Assembly (NCBI RefSeq): GCF_002099195.1
Contig: NZ_NBYX01000008.1
Coordinates: 62,001 to 126,000, forward strand
DNA from: Burkholderia puraquae
GTDB lineage: Bacteria > Pseudomonadota > Gammaproteobacteria > Burkholderiales > Burkholderiaceae
Direction of reading: 5' to 3'
Length of the DNA stretch: 64,000 nt
Position numbers and translations under genes: made by a program. Shown piece by piece: positions 1-9,008 of the stretch. The notes below the pieces were generated by a model. That model had not been told where the DNA came from and did no database searches. It worked only from the letters and a program-made list of their open reading frames with translations. Within the stretch, counting starts at the first letter, position 1; each line of letters starts with the position of its first letter.

Positions 1-142
1 CCTTCGCCTGGATCGCGGCTGCGTTCTTCCACACGCGTTGCAGATGCGACGTGTCGTGGGAGCCATCGCCATTGGCGTCGCTCCAGTGCGCCAGCAAGGC
101 CTTGGCCAGATCCTGAAAGGGGGCGAACGCAGGGAGAGTCAT
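1..142 (-). CDS. HD-domain phosphohydrolase, N-terminal part (cut by window edge)
   Basis: Only the first 47 codons are inside the window; the gene runs off the left end. It starts at ATG 142. The motif SHDTSHLQRVW at about residues 29-39 carries the His-Asp pair and following His typical of metal-dependent HD phosphohydrolases of the YedJ-like group, which hydrolyse phosphoester bonds of nucleotides. It is divergent from the DUF3224 gene at 311, so the roughly 170 bases between them should hold both promoters. The family is fairly clear from the motif; the substrate cannot be told. Confidence 0.7.
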   Translation of the reverse strand, partial: MTLPAFAPFQDLAKALLAHWSDANGDGSHDTSHLQRVWKNAAAIQAK

Positions 143-310
143 CGGGAAAGGCGGTCGAGGTCGGGATGCCGATTATCGCCGCAAGCGCCGCGCGGCACAC
201 GATCCACAAGCCGATCCGCCGTTGATTCCGACATATCGGGCAAATCGTTAACGCCGGCAGAACCCGGTTGGCTTATAGTGCGGGTTGCCAATTCGACGAG
301 GAACGCCGCA

Positions 311-718
311 ATGACATTGCTGGCCAATGGTCCATTTGAAGTGAAACTGAATCCGGAATCCCTGAGTACCGTCGCGGAACAGACCGGGCTCGGCCGCATG
401 TCGCTCGACAAGCAGTATCACGGCGACCTGGAAGCCGTCAGTCATGGAGAGATGCTCGCGTTTCGAAGCAGCGTCCAGGGCTCGGCGGGCTATGTGGCGA
501 TGGAAACCGTGCAAGGCGTGCTGGGCGGCCACCACGGCAGTTTTGTCCTGCAGCACAGTTCCACCATGACCCGCGGGCAGCCGCAGCAGTCGATCACCGT
601 CGTGCCCGATTCCGGAACGGGAGAATTGCTGGGGCTTTCCGGCTCGATGATCATCATCATCGACAACGGCCAGCATTCGTACCGCTTCGACTACACGCTG
701 CCTGACGCGCCTCGGTAA
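311..718 (+). CDS. DUF3224 domain-containing protein
   Basis: 135 residues. ATG 311 is preceded by a GAGG ribosome-binding site; the open frame upstream to 38 has unrelated, Arg-rich composition, so the later start was chosen. The protein has the family pattern throughout: a GPFEVKL start, GRMSLDKQYHGDLEA in the first third, GSAGYVAMETVQG in the middle, and SFVLQHSSTMTRG followed by VVPDSGTGELLGLSGSM near the end. This is a small predicted beta-barrel of the allene-oxide-cyclase-like fold. No signal peptide is seen, so it is probably cytoplasmic. Function is unknown. It stands alone, convergent with the sfnB-like gene. Confidence 0.85.
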   Translation: MTLLANGPFEVKLNPESLSTVAEQTGLGRMSLDKQYHGDLEAVSHGEMLAFRSSVQGSAGYVAMETVQGVLGGHHGSFVLQHSSTMTRGQPQQSITVVPDSGTGELLGLSGSMIIIIDNGQHSYRFDYTLPDAPR

Positions 719-927
719 GCCGACTCAAGGCGACGCGGCAGCGTCACGGTGGCGCCGCGCCCGGACAGTGACGCGTTGCCGTCCCCGCGCAGCATTCACC
801 TGCCCGAGACCCGGCGATCGCGCTTCGACGAAGGCATTGCCGGGTTCGCTCCGGATATCGTGGATGCGTTCGACCGCGGCAGCGCGCTCGACCATCGCCG
901 AGCCGTCACGCGACGATCGCAACGGGT

Positions 928-2166
928 TCAATTCCACGCATGGCGCGCCGGCCGCACACCGTTCAGGTAGTAGTTGCCGACGAGGTGATACTTCCAGCGC
1001 ACCGGATCGTGCAGCGTATGCGTGCGCGCGTTGCGCCAGTGCCGGTCGAGGTTGTGCTCGGCCAGCGTCGCCTGCGTGCCGGCCAGCTCGAACAGCTTCT
1101 CGCCCGCGAGCAGCGCGATCTCCGTCGTCAGCACCTTTGCCTCGCCCACCGCCACCGACGCACGCGCGACATCGTCCTCGGTCACGTCGCCGCGCGCCGC
1201 GATCTCGTCGAGCGTACGCGCCGCACGCTCGAGCAGCGCCTCCGCCGCATGCAGCTGAATATGCAGATGGCCGATCTCGCGGATCGTCAACGGATCGTCG
1301 GCCGCCCGCTCGACGCCGCTGTCGACCCACGGCCGCGAGCGCGTGCGCACGAACGCCAAGGTATCGTCGAGCGCGGCCCGGGCGATGCCCGCGTCGATCG
1401 CGGCCTGGATGATCTGCGACAGCGGGCCGTTCAGCGTCGGCAGATCCGACACGCGCTGGGCCGGCAGCACGTGCGACGCAGGCACGCGCACGTCGTCGAG
1501 CACGACGGTGCCGCTCGCGGTGGTCCGCTGCCCGAACCCCGACCAGTCGTCGATCACGGTCAGCCCCGGCGTCGGCTGGCGAATGTACGCGAGCCACGCG
1601 CGGCGCTCGTCGTCGAGGCCTAGCACCGGCACGTAATGCGCGAACAGCGCGCCGGTCGAATAGAACTTGGTGCCGTCGACGACGTAATCGTCGCCGTCCC
1701 GCCGCACGCGCGTCTTCAGGTCGAGCACGTGCTTCGTGCCCTTCTCCGAGAAGCCGTTGCCGAACCGCTTGCCGCTCAGCACTTCCGAGAAGAAGTGGCG
1801 CTTCTGCGCATCGGTGCCGGTCAGCGCGATCACGTCGACCAACCCGAAATGGTTCTGCGGCAACTGCCCGAGCGACGGATCGGCCGCCGCGACGATCTTC
1901 ACCACCTCCGTCAGCGTCACGTGCGACACGCCCGCGCCGCCGTAGGCCTTCGGCACCGTGATGGCCCACAGCCCCGACTGCGAGAACCATTCGATCTCGT
2001 CACGCGGCAGCCGGCGCTCCCGGTCGCGTTCGGCCGCACCGTGCGCGAGCCGCTGCGCAAGCGCATGCGCGGCTTCGATTGCCTGCGCGTCGTCGGCGAT
2101 CACGCGGGCTGCTTGCGGTTGCGTATCGGCCGGCCGTTCCTGGATCGTGGCGCTCGTCTCTGACAT
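928..2166 (-). CDS. sfnB: SfnB-family flavin-dependent oxidoreductase (acyl-CoA dehydrogenase fold)
   Basis: 412 residues from ATG 2166, which has a good AGGAGA site 5-6 bases upstream; an in-frame GTG at 2241 gives a longer version but lacks such a site. It has the acyl-CoA dehydrogenase layout: helical N-terminus, a middle beta domain with GFSEKGTKHVLDL and GTKFYSTGALFAHY, and a C-terminal helical domain ending DRHWRNARTHTLHDPVRWKYHLVG. SfnB proteins belong to the sulfate-starvation regulon and act in use of dimethylsulfone and related organosulfur compounds, probably with reduced flavin. It is divergent from a second SfnB-like gene and an FMN monooxygenase, which supports an organosulfur role. 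The exact substrate is inference. Confidence 0.85.
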   Translation of the reverse strand: MSETSATIQERPADTQPQAARVIADDAQAIEAAHALAQRLAHGAAERDRERRLPRDEIEWFSQSGLWAITVPKAYGGAGVSHVTLTEVVKIVAAADPSLGQLPQNHFGLVDVIALTGTDAQKRHFFSEVLSGKRFGNGFSEKGTKHVLDLKTRVRRDGDDYVVDGTKFYSTGALFAHYVPVLGLDDERRAWLAYIRQPTPGLTVIDDWSGFGQRTTASGTVVLDDVRVPASHVLPAQRVSDLPTLNGPLSQIIQAAIDAGIARAALDDTLAFVRTRSRPWVDSGVERAADDPLTIREIGHLHIQLHAAEALLERAARTLDEIAARGDVTEDDVARASVAVGEAKVLTTEIALLAGEKLFELAGTQATLAEHNLDRHWRNARTHTLHDPVRWKYHLVGNYYLNGVRPARHAWN

Positions 2167-2233
2167 CGGGCTCTCCTGCTGATTGACGGAAACACTCAAT
2201 CTAGCAGCGCCCCGCGCGCCGGCAAACCGAGCG

Positions 2234-2259
2234 ATTCGCACAACGATATTCCTTCGAAT
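2234..2259. promoter_or_regulatory. Inverted repeat between the two divergent sfnB-like genes
   Basis: ATTCG at 2234-2238 and CGAAT at 2255-2259 form a spaced inverted repeat about 70-95 bases upstream of the leftward sfnB-like start. It is a candidate operator or activator site for the divergent pair. The arms are only five bases, so chance is possible. Confidence 0.2.
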
Positions 2260-2386
2260 GACAAACGATGCGGCGCGCCACGCGCAACGAACCGCGCGTC
2301 AGCGGCGACATCGACGCCCCGGCATCGAAGCGACGCAGCCTCGCCCGCGTAATGCCCGGTGGCGATAACGATGTATGAATCCGTTA

Positions 2387-2416
2387 TTGGATCGTCCGCA
2401 GCGTGCTTCCTATACT
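2387..2416 (+). promoter_or_regulatory. Sigma-70-type promoter for the rightward sfnB-like/monooxygenase operon
   Basis: TTGGAT (2387-2392) and TATACT (2411-2416) are separated by 18 bases, giving a good -35/-10 pair ending 43 bases before ATG 2459. ATCC...GGAT arms flank the -35 region and could be part of a regulator site. Seen in the sequence; activity is inferred. Confidence 0.5.
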
Positions 2417-2458
2417 GGCCTGCCGGCATCGACGGCCCCGCCTTTCAAGGAACACTGC

Positions 2459-3730
2459 ATGACTTCGTCTCCCGCAGCAACCGAACTTTCCACCGGCACC
2501 GACTACGACGCGCTTGCCAGTCGCTTCAGGCCGATCTTCGAACGCATCGCGGCCGGCACCGCGGAACGCGAACGCCGCCGCGAACTGCCGCACGATGCAA
2601 TCGGCTGGCTGAAGTCGGCCGGCTTCGGCGCCGTGCGGCTGCCGGTGCGCGACGGCGGCGCCGGCGCATCGCTGCCGCAGCTGTTCCGTCTGCTGACCGA
2701 ACTCGCTGCTGCCGATTCCAATCTGCCGCAGGCGTTGCGCGGACACTTCGCGTTCGTCGAGGACTGGCTGAACGCGCCGCCCGGCGCCGACCGCCAGACA
2801 TGGTTCGACCGCTTCGCGAGCGGCCAGCTCGTCGGCAACGCATGGACGGAAACCGGCGACGTGGCGCTCGGCCAGACCATCACGCAAGTCTCGGAAAAGA
2901 ATGGCCGCCTCGTGCTGAACGGCCGGAAGTTCTACAGCACCGGCAGCCTGTTCGCCGACTGGATCGACGTGTTCGCACAACGCGCGGACGACGGCAGCGA
3001 CGTGATCGTCGCCGTCGCGACTGCCCAGCCGGGCGTAATCCGCGACGACGACTGGGACGGCTTCGGCCAGACCACGACCGGCAGCGGCACCACGCGCTTC
3101 GAAGACGCGACGGTCGATGCACGGGACGTGATCGACTTCGCGCGACGCTTCAAGTACCAGACCGCGTTCTACCAGCTCTTCCACGTCGCGACGCTGGCCG
3201 GCATCGGCCACGCGATCGTGCGCGACGCCGGCGACCTGGTGCGCCGCCGCACCCGCGTGTACAGCCACGGCAACGCGCCGCGCGCGGCCGACGACGCGCA
3301 GCTGCAGCAGGTGATCGGCGAGATCGCGTCGTGGGCCTATGCAGCCGACGCGCTCGCGCTGCGCGCCGCGCAGCCGCTGCAACGGGCCTACGAAACGCAC
3401 TTCGGTGGCGACGCGGCGGCCGAGCACGATGCGAACGTCGCGGCCGAGATCGAATCCGCGCAAAGCCAGCTCGTCGTGTCGGAACTCGTCCTGCGCGCGG
3501 CGACGCGCCTGTTCGACGCGCTCGGCGCGTCCGCGACCCGCAGCACGACGGCACTCGACCGCCACTGGCGCAACGCACGCACTGTGTCGTCGCACAATCC
3601 GCTCGTCTACAAGGCGCGGATCGTCGGCGACTGGGTCATCAACGGGCGCACGCCGCCGTTCGTCTGGCAGGTCGGCAATGGCGCAGGCACGGGCACGGCC
3701 ACGCATGCAGAAACGGGAGCCGCCCGATGA
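2459..3730 (+). CDS. Second SfnB-like flavin-dependent oxidoreductase (acyl-CoA dehydrogenase fold)
   Basis: 423 residues from ATG 2459, with AAGGAA about 8 bases upstream. It has the same architecture as the leftward sfnB-like protein: GNAWTETGDVALGQT and GRKFYSTGSLFADW in the middle domain and DRHWRNARTVSSHNPLVYKARIVGDW near the C-terminus, so the two are paralogues. It probably oxidises or desulfurises an organosulfur compound using flavin reduced by a partner. Its stop overlaps the start of the downstream FMN monooxygenase (ATGA), so the two are translationally coupled and probably act on one substrate. DszC-type sulfoxidising monooxygenases share this fold and are an alternative function. 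Confidence 0.8.
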   Translation: MTSSPAATELSTGTDYDALASRFRPIFERIAAGTAERERRRELPHDAIGWLKSAGFGAVRLPVRDGGAGASLPQLFRLLTELAAADSNLPQALRGHFAFVEDWLNAPPGADRQTWFDRFASGQLVGNAWTETGDVALGQTITQVSEKNGRLVLNGRKFYSTGSLFADWIDVFAQRADDGSDVIVAVATAQPGVIRDDDWDGFGQTTTGSGTTRFEDATVDARDVIDFARRFKYQTAFYQLFHVATLAGIGHAIVRDAGDLVRRRTRVYSHGNAPRAADDAQLQQVIGEIASWAYAADALALRAAQPLQRAYETHFGGDAAAEHDANVAAEIESAQSQLVVSELVLRAATRLFDALGASATRSTTALDRHWRNARTVSSHNPLVYKARIVGDWVINGRTPPFVWQVGNGAGTGTATHAETGAAR

Positions 3731-5127
3731 GCAAGACCATCCGCTTCAATGCGTTCGAGATGAACTGCGTCGGCCACCAGTCGCCCGGGCTGTGGGCCCA
3801 TCCGCGCGACCGGTCGTGGCAGTACAAGGATCTCGACTACTGGACCGACCTCGCCCGCGTGCTCGAGCGCGGGATCTTCGACGCGATCTTCATCGCGGAC
3901 GTGATCGGCTACTACGACGTCTACAAGGGCAGCAACTACCACGCGCTGCACCAGGCCGCGCAAATCCCGGTCAATGATCCGCTGCAACTCGCGGCACCGA
4001 TCGCGATGGCGACCGAGCATCTCGGCATCGGCATCACCGCATCGACGACGTTCGAGCACCCGTACACGTTCGCGCGCCGGCTGTCGACCGCCGACCATCA
4101 CACGAAGGGCCGGCTCGCATGGAACATCGTCACGTCCTACCTCGAAAGCGGCGCGAAGAACCTCGGCGATCACGGCTTGCGCACGCACGATGATCGCTAT
4201 GCGGTCGCGGCCGAATACGTCGAGGTGCTGTACAAGCTGTTCGAGGGCAGCTGGGAAGACGGCGCGGTCGTCCGCGATCGCGACGGCCGCGTGTTCACGC
4301 ACCCGGAGAAAGTGCACGAGATCGGCCACAAGGGCCGCTTCTTCGACGTGCCCGGCTACCACCTGTGCGAACCTTCGCCGCAGCGCACGCCGGTGCTGTT
4401 CCAGGCCGGTGCGTCCGGCCCCGGCAAGGCATTCGCCGCGCAGCACGCGGAATGCGTGTTCGTCGCCGCGCCGACCCGCCCGCAGCTCGCGCGCTACGTG
4501 GCCGACGTGCGTGCGCAGGCCACGGCCGCCGGGCGCGACCCGAGCAAGATCCTGATCTACAACCTCGTCACCGTGATCGTCGACGAAACCGACGAGAAGG
4601 CGCAGGCCAAGTTCGACGAATATCGCAAGTACGTGTCGTACGACGGCTCGCTGGTCTTCATGTCGGGCTGGACCGGCATCGACTTCGGCCAGTACGCGCC
4701 GAACGATCCCGTCCGGCGCGTCGAGACGAATGCGATCGTGTCGGCGGTCGAGCACCTGGCAGGCGGCGACACCGCATGGACGATCGAGGCGCTGGCGGCC
4801 TGGGGCGGCATCGGCGGCCTGGGCCCGGTCTTCGTCGGCTCGGCCGCGACCGTCGCGGACATCCTGCAGGAATGGGTCGCCGCCACCGACGTGGACGGCT
4901 TCAACCTCGCGTACGCGGTCGCGCACGAAACCTTCGAGGATGTCGTGCGCTATCTCGTGCCCGAGCTGCAGCGGCGCGGCGTGTATCCGACCGGCTATGC
5001 GCCGGGCACGCTGCGCGAGAAGCTGTTCGGCGGATCGGCGCGGCTGCCGGACGAACATCCGGCCGCGCAGTTCCGCGACATCGAGCAAGTCAAGCGCGAT
5101 GCCGAACACGTGACTGCCTGCGCGTGA
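3727..5127 (+). CDS. NtaA/DmoA-family FMN-dependent monooxygenase (bacterial luciferase-like)
   Basis: 466 residues. ATG 3727 overlaps the previous stop by four bases. The protein is a luciferase-like TIM barrel of the NtaA/SnaA/DszA/DmoA group: N-terminal MNCVGHQSPGLWAHP, GIFDAIFIADVIGYYDVYKG (about 43-62), TASTTFEHPYTFARRLSTADH and GRLAWNIVTSYL, then PVLFQAGASGPGKAFAA. Such enzymes use FMNH2 supplied by a separate reductase to cleave C-S or C-N bonds or oxidise sulfones. With SfnB paralogues and a sulfonate-type importer beside it, C-S cleavage under sulfur limitation is the best guess. No flavin reductase gene lies in the window. Confidence 0.85.
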   Translation: MSKTIRFNAFEMNCVGHQSPGLWAHPRDRSWQYKDLDYWTDLARVLERGIFDAIFIADVIGYYDVYKGSNYHALHQAAQIPVNDPLQLAAPIAMATEHLGIGITASTTFEHPYTFARRLSTADHHTKGRLAWNIVTSYLESGAKNLGDHGLRTHDDRYAVAAEYVEVLYKLFEGSWEDGAVVRDRDGRVFTHPEKVHEIGHKGRFFDVPGYHLCEPSPQRTPVLFQAGASGPGKAFAAQHAECVFVAAPTRPQLARYVADVRAQATAAGRDPSKILIYNLVTVIVDETDEKAQAKFDEYRKYVSYDGSLVFMSGWTGIDFGQYAPNDPVRRVETNAIVSAVEHLAGGDTAWTIEALAAWGGIGGLGPVFVGSAATVADILQEWVAATDVDGFNLAYAVAHETFEDVVRYLVPELQRRGVYPTGYAPGTLREKLFGGSARLPDEHPAAQFRDIEQVKRDAEHVTACA

Positions 5128-5318
5128 TGGCCTTGCGGCAGCGAGTCGGCCCGCGTGCGGGCCGGCCGGCTTCGCGATGAACGGCAGGGCCGCTCGCCCG
5201 ACACACCGTCTGAATCTCCCCTCTCCCTTCACTCAAAGCCCGGTGCAGCCTCGATGCGCATTCGGCTTCCGCACTCGCACATCAAGCGGGCGAACGTTGC
5301 GGTTGCGGCAACGACGAC

Positions 5319-5349
5319 GCGCGCACTCAAGCGTGCGCGCGCATTTTTT
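5319..5349 (+). terminator. Rho-independent terminator after the monooxygenase operon
   Basis: Perfect 8-bp stem GCGCGCAC (5319-5326) and GTGCGCGC (5333-5340) with a 6-base loop, followed by six T at 5344-5349. It lies between the convergent monooxygenase and MFS genes. The T-run is on the + strand, so it mainly stops rightward transcription. Confidence 0.8.
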
Positions 5350-5375
5350 CTGGCGATGATCGATTCCGGCTGCGC

Positions 5376-6803
5376 TCACACAACGCCGTCGTCGTCGATG
5401 TCGCGCGCCGTCGGCTCGTAACGCACGATCAACAGGAACACGATCGGCGTCGCGGCGCTGATCGCGACGACCCAGAACATGTCCGTACCGAGCCGCGCCT
5501 GCAGGATCGGCAGCACGAACAGCGCAAGCGCCTGACCGATGCCGCACAGCGAACGCCCGAAGCCGACGCCGGTGCCGCGGATCGCCGCCGGATACGACAG
5601 TGTCGGATAGATCATCATCTGCGCGCCGGGCCCGAAACCTTCGGCGAACAACCACGTGCCGAGCATCAGCAGCACGAAGCCGATCGCGAGTGCGCCATGC
5701 GGATGCCCCGCCAGCGCAAGCGCCACGAGCGCGACGAACTGGAGCGCGAACCCGGCGATCGCGACATGACGCGACGCATGGCGATGGGCGAGGCGCATGC
5801 CCAGCAAGCCGCCGGTGAACGCAAACAGCACGTTCAGCGCCAGCGACGCCGCGATCGTTTCAAACACACCCGCGCCGAGAAACTGCGACAGGATCGACGG
5901 CAGGAAGAAGGCGATCGCCGTGTATTCGAACGGGATGCACAGGTTCATCACGCTGGCGACGATCGTGCGCCCCAGGTACGGGCGCTGGAACAGCACGCGA
6001 ATTCGCACGGGCGGCTGGCTCGGCGCGCGTCGGGCGTCCTCCGCTTCATGTGCGTGAATCCCGTACGACTCGCGCAGTATCCGCGCGGCGTTGGCCAGGT
6101 CGCCCTGGTTCGCGGCCCACAGCGGCGATTCGTTCATGAAGCGGTTCCTGAACAGAATGATGACGAGGGCGGGCACCGCGCCGAAGATCAGCGACGCGCG
6201 CCAAAGCCATCCCGCATGCTCGGCAGGCAACAGGAAATACAACCCGAAGATCAGCAGGAAGCAGACCGAGGACGCCACGTACCACATCGGGCACCACGCC
6301 GCGAGCCGCGACGCCTTGTTGCCGCGGCCGTTGAACTTCGAGAATTCCGCGAGAAACGCCATCGCGACGGGCAGGTCGATGCCGACACCGAGCCCCATCA
6401 CGAAGCGTGCGCCGATCAGCACCCATGCATTTGGCGCCAGCCCGGCCGCGATCGCCGCGACCACGAAAAACAGCATGTCGGCCATGAACACCTGGTAGCG
6501 GCCGATCTTGTCGGTCAGCCATCCGCCGATCAGGCTGCCGAAGATCGTACCGATCATGATCGCCGACCCGACCAGCCCGGTCAGCGCGGGTGTCAGACCG
6601 AACTCGCGCGCCACGTCGTCGATCCCGTAGGACAGCGTCGTCAGATCGTACGCGTCAAGAAAGACGCCGCCGAGCGCCAGCAGCACGATCATCCGGGCAT
6701 GGCTGACCGAGCTGTCCACGGTGTTGATCAGGCGCGCGACGTCGCTTGCCGAGCGGATGGGCGAGGAAACCGGGGTGACGGCGTCAAGATCGATCGAACT
6801 CAT
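5376..6803 (-). CDS. MFS transporter (12 predicted membrane segments)
   Basis: 475 residues from ATG 6803. Hydrophobic segments alternate through the whole protein, with a central soluble loop at about residues 215-265. MFS signatures are seen: GGWLTDKIGRYQVF between segments 2 and 3, and FLDAYDLTTLSYGI in segment 1, the D-x-Y-D start common in aromatic-acid and sugar porters. It is an inner-membrane proton-coupled importer. It sits between the monooxygenase operon (convergent) and the sulfonate-type ABC operon (divergent), so uptake of an organosulfur compound or related organic acid is plausible, but the substrate cannot be read from sequence. Confidence 0.85.
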   Translation of the reverse strand: MSSIDLDAVTPVSSPIRSASDVARLINTVDSSVSHARMIVLLALGGVFLDAYDLTTLSYGIDDVAREFGLTPALTGLVGSAIMIGTIFGSLIGGWLTDKIGRYQVFMADMLFFVVAAIAAGLAPNAWVLIGARFVMGLGVGIDLPVAMAFLAEFSKFNGRGNKASRLAAWCPMWYVASSVCFLLIFGLYFLLPAEHAGWLWRASLIFGAVPALVIILFRNRFMNESPLWAANQGDLANAARILRESYGIHAHEAEDARRAPSQPPVRIRVLFQRPYLGRTIVASVMNLCIPFEYTAIAFFLPSILSQFLGAGVFETIAASLALNVLFAFTGGLLGMRLAHRHASRHVAIAGFALQFVALVALALAGHPHGALAIGFVLLMLGTWLFAEGFGPGAQMMIYPTLSYPAAIRGTGVGFGRSLCGIGQALALFVLPILQARLGTDMFWVVAISAATPIVFLLIVRYEPTARDIDDDGVV

Positions 6804-6969
6804 CGCATTCCTTAGTTTTCACCGAGTAGTCGGCGATGTCAGCATGGAGCCGGAAGCCGGACGTGCTCTTTCACGACCAGCGGGGACCCGATGCAACCGC
6901 GATCCTCACGACACGCGATGCCGCCGCGTTCCGGCAGCACGCATTCTGTTCTCCCGATCCGGTTATCCC

Positions 6970-6989
6970 AAGCGATATAAAGCGATAAA
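6970..6989 (+). promoter_or_regulatory. AT-rich direct repeat upstream of the ABC importer
   Basis: AAGCGATA occurs at 6970-6977 and again at 6980-6987, a 10-base period, inside an AT-rich island in the 346-base gap between the divergent MFS and ABC operons. The TATAAA inside it could be a -10 element. One-turn spacing suits an activator, for example a LysR-type sulfur regulator. The rest of this gap shows nothing I can name. Confidence 0.3.
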
Positions 6990-7149
6990 TTAATCGGCCC
7001 GCGTCATAACGTTGCTCGCCGTCCGCGCTTAGCAGCAGCGCACATGTTCAATCGCGGATTTCTTCGTTCGCGAATCGCCGGTGCTTCGTTACATTAGCCG
7101 GTCACCCTGCCTGTTCGCGGCACATTGCCGCCCTTCCGGAGAATCCCCG

Positions 7150-8142
7150 ATGAAGCTGTCCTGGTCCCGCGCATGGCAAGCCGCGGCCCTCGTCGTTGCC
7201 GCGTTCGCCGGTCTCTTCTCGGTGCACGCCCGCGCAGCGACGCCCGCGGAAATCCGCGTCGACTATGCGTACTACTCACCGGAGAGCCTGGTGATCCGCC
7301 ACTTCGGCTGGCTCGAAGACGAATTCAAGGCCGACCGCACGTCGATTCGCTGGGTGCTGAGCCTGGGCAGCAATCGCGCACTCGAATACCTGAACAGCGA
7401 TGCGGTCGACTTCGGTTCCGCCGCGGGTCTCGCGTCGGTGCTCGCGCGCGCGAACGGCAACCCGATCCATACGGTCTACGTGTTCTCCCGCCCCGAGTGG
7501 ACCGCGCTCGTGGTCCGCAAGGATTCGCCGATCCGCTCGCTCGCGGACCTGAAGGGCAAGAAGATCGCCGCGACGCGCGGCACCGATCCGTTCCTGTTCA
7601 CGCTGCGCGCGCTGCACACGGTCGGCCTGACCCGCGACGACGTCGAGATCGTCAACCTGCAGCATCCCGACGGGCGCACCGCACTCGCGAACGGCCAGGT
7701 CGATGCGTGGGCCGGCCTCGATCCTCACATGGCTGCCGCGCAGATCGACGATGGCGCTCGCCTGCTCTACCGCAACGTTGCGTTCAACACCTATGGCTTC
7801 CTGAACGTCCGCGACGCATTCGCCAGCCAGTATCCGCAGGCGGTTACGCGCGTACTGAAGGTCTACGATCGCGCACGCCAGTGGATCATCGCGCATCCGG
7901 CCGATACGGCGCAGATCGTCGCCGACGAATCGAAGGTATCGCCGCAGGTGGCGAAACTGCAGCTTCAGCGCAACGACTTCAGCGATCCGGTTCCCGGCGA
8001 AACCCAGCGCGCGGCGCTGAGGGCGGCGGCGCCGGTGCTGACGGCCGAGCAGCTGACCAGGCCCGGCGTCGATCCCGCGAAGATCGTCGATACGCTGATC
8101 GATCCGTCGTTCGCGCGCCCGCTCGCCGCCGCTTCGCACTGA
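7150..8142 (+). CDS. ABC transporter periplasmic substrate-binding protein, sulfonate (SsuA/NMT1) type
   Basis: 330 residues from ATG 7150, with GGAG at 7137-7140; an in-frame ATG at 7081 lacks a site and would bury the signal peptide. Residues 1-29 form a clean signal peptide ending HARA. The mature part is a type II periplasmic-binding fold of the SsuA/TauA/NMT1 family, with PIRSLADLKGKKIAATRGTDPFLF and LANGQVDAWAGLDPHM. It captures an aliphatic sulfonate or similar anion and passes it to the permease that follows 11 bases downstream. Neighbouring sfnB-like genes support a sulfur source over nitrate or pyrimidine precursors. Confidence 0.85.
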   Translation: MKLSWSRAWQAAALVVAAFAGLFSVHARAATPAEIRVDYAYYSPESLVIRHFGWLEDEFKADRTSIRWVLSLGSNRALEYLNSDAVDFGSAAGLASVLARANGNPIHTVYVFSRPEWTALVVRKDSPIRSLADLKGKKIAATRGTDPFLFTLRALHTVGLTRDDVEIVNLQHPDGRTALANGQVDAWAGLDPHMAAAQIDDGARLLYRNVAFNTYGFLNVRDAFASQYPQAVTRVLKVYDRARQWIIAHPADTAQIVADESKVSPQVAKLQLQRNDFSDPVPGETQRAALRAAAPVLTAEQLTRPGVDPAKIVDTLIDPSFARPLAAASH

Positions 8143-8153
8143 GGCGGCCGCTC

Positions 8154-9008
8154 ATGACGGACACCGCTGCCCGCGACGACACGCTTGCGCCTCGTCGCCC
8201 CGCATCGTCGCGCGCCGGCCGGCGCGATCCGCTTCGCAAGTGGCGCATCGCGGGCCTCGCGCTGCCGTTCGCGGCGCTCGCATTGCTGGAGGTCGTCGTG
8301 CGGCACGGCTGGCTGCCGGACCATCTCGTCCCGGCGCCGAGCGAGATTCTCGACACGCTCGCCCGCATGGGCGTCACGCGCGTGGCGCGCCATGTCGGCG
8401 CGAGTACGCTGCGGGTCGCGGCGGGTTTTGCCGCGGGCGCCGCACTCGCGCTCGTCGTCGGTGCGGCGATGGGCCTCAGCCGCCGGATCGACGCGCTGCT
8501 CGAGCCGACGTTCCAGGCGCTGCGCGCGATTCCGTCGCTCGCGTGGGTGCCGGTGCTGTTGCTGTGGCTCGGCATCGACGAAGCGCCGAAGATCACGCTG
8601 ATCGCCATCGGCGCCTTCTTCCCGGTCCACCTCGCGGTGGTCGCCGGCATTCGCGACGTCGACCGCCAGCTCGTCGAGCTCGGCGCGGTGTACCGGCTCG
8701 GCCCGCTCGCGCTGTTCCGTCGCATCCTGCTGCCGGCCGCGCTGCCGCAGATCGTCACCGGCTTGCGCACCGGCCTCAGTCTCGCGTGGATGTTCATGGT
8801 TGCCGCCGAGCTGATCGCGGCCACGCGCGGCCTCGGCTTCCTGTTGAGCGACGGCCGCGAAACCGGGCGCCCCGATCTCGTGTTCGGGGCGATCCTGCTG
8901 CTGGCGCTGCTCGGCAAGCTGACCGACGGCGCGATGGCGCGCATCGAGTCGCACTGGCTCGGTTGGCGCGACGCATTCGACCACACGCCGCGCAAGGTGT
9001 CGACATGA
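8154..9008 (+). CDS. ABC transporter permease, SsuC type
   Basis: 284 residues from ATG 8154, eleven bases after the binding protein. About six hydrophobic segments are seen and the cytoplasmic coupling loop is conserved: ELGAVYRLGPLALFRRILLP followed by ALPQIVTGLRTGLSLAWMFMVAAEL, the EAA-type loop of sulfonate/nitrate permeases. It forms the homodimeric inner-membrane channel. Its stop overlaps the start of the ATPase gene (ATGA at 9005-9008), so the importer subunits are made together. Confidence 0.9.
   Translation: MTDTAARDDTLAPRRPASSRAGRRDPLRKWRIAGLALPFAALALLEVVVRHGWLPDHLVPAPSEILDTLARMGVTRVARHVGASTLRVAAGFAAGAALALVVGAAMGLSRRIDALLEPTFQALRAIPSLAWVPVLLLWLGIDEAPKITLIAIGAFFPVHLAVVAGIRDVDRQLVELGAVYRLGPLALFRRILLPAALPQIVTGLRTGLSLAWMFMVAAELIAATRGLGFLLSDGRETGRPDLVFGAILLLALLGKLTDGAMARIESHWLGWRDAFDHTPRKVST

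Noticed and set aside
725-1990. 421-codon open frame on the - strand
   Set aside because: Out-of-frame shadow of the sfnB-like gene, which has full family motifs.
2167-2458. Sigma-54 promoter for the sfnB-like genes
   Set aside because: SfnR-type control would predict a GG-N10-GC element, but I found none on either strand; a sigma-70-type pair fits better.
7044-7097. 17-codon ORF upstream of the ABC binding protein, with RSR as in the 20595 leader peptide
   Set aside because: It has a weak ribosome-binding site and no Cys; the likeness is too short to support a gene.
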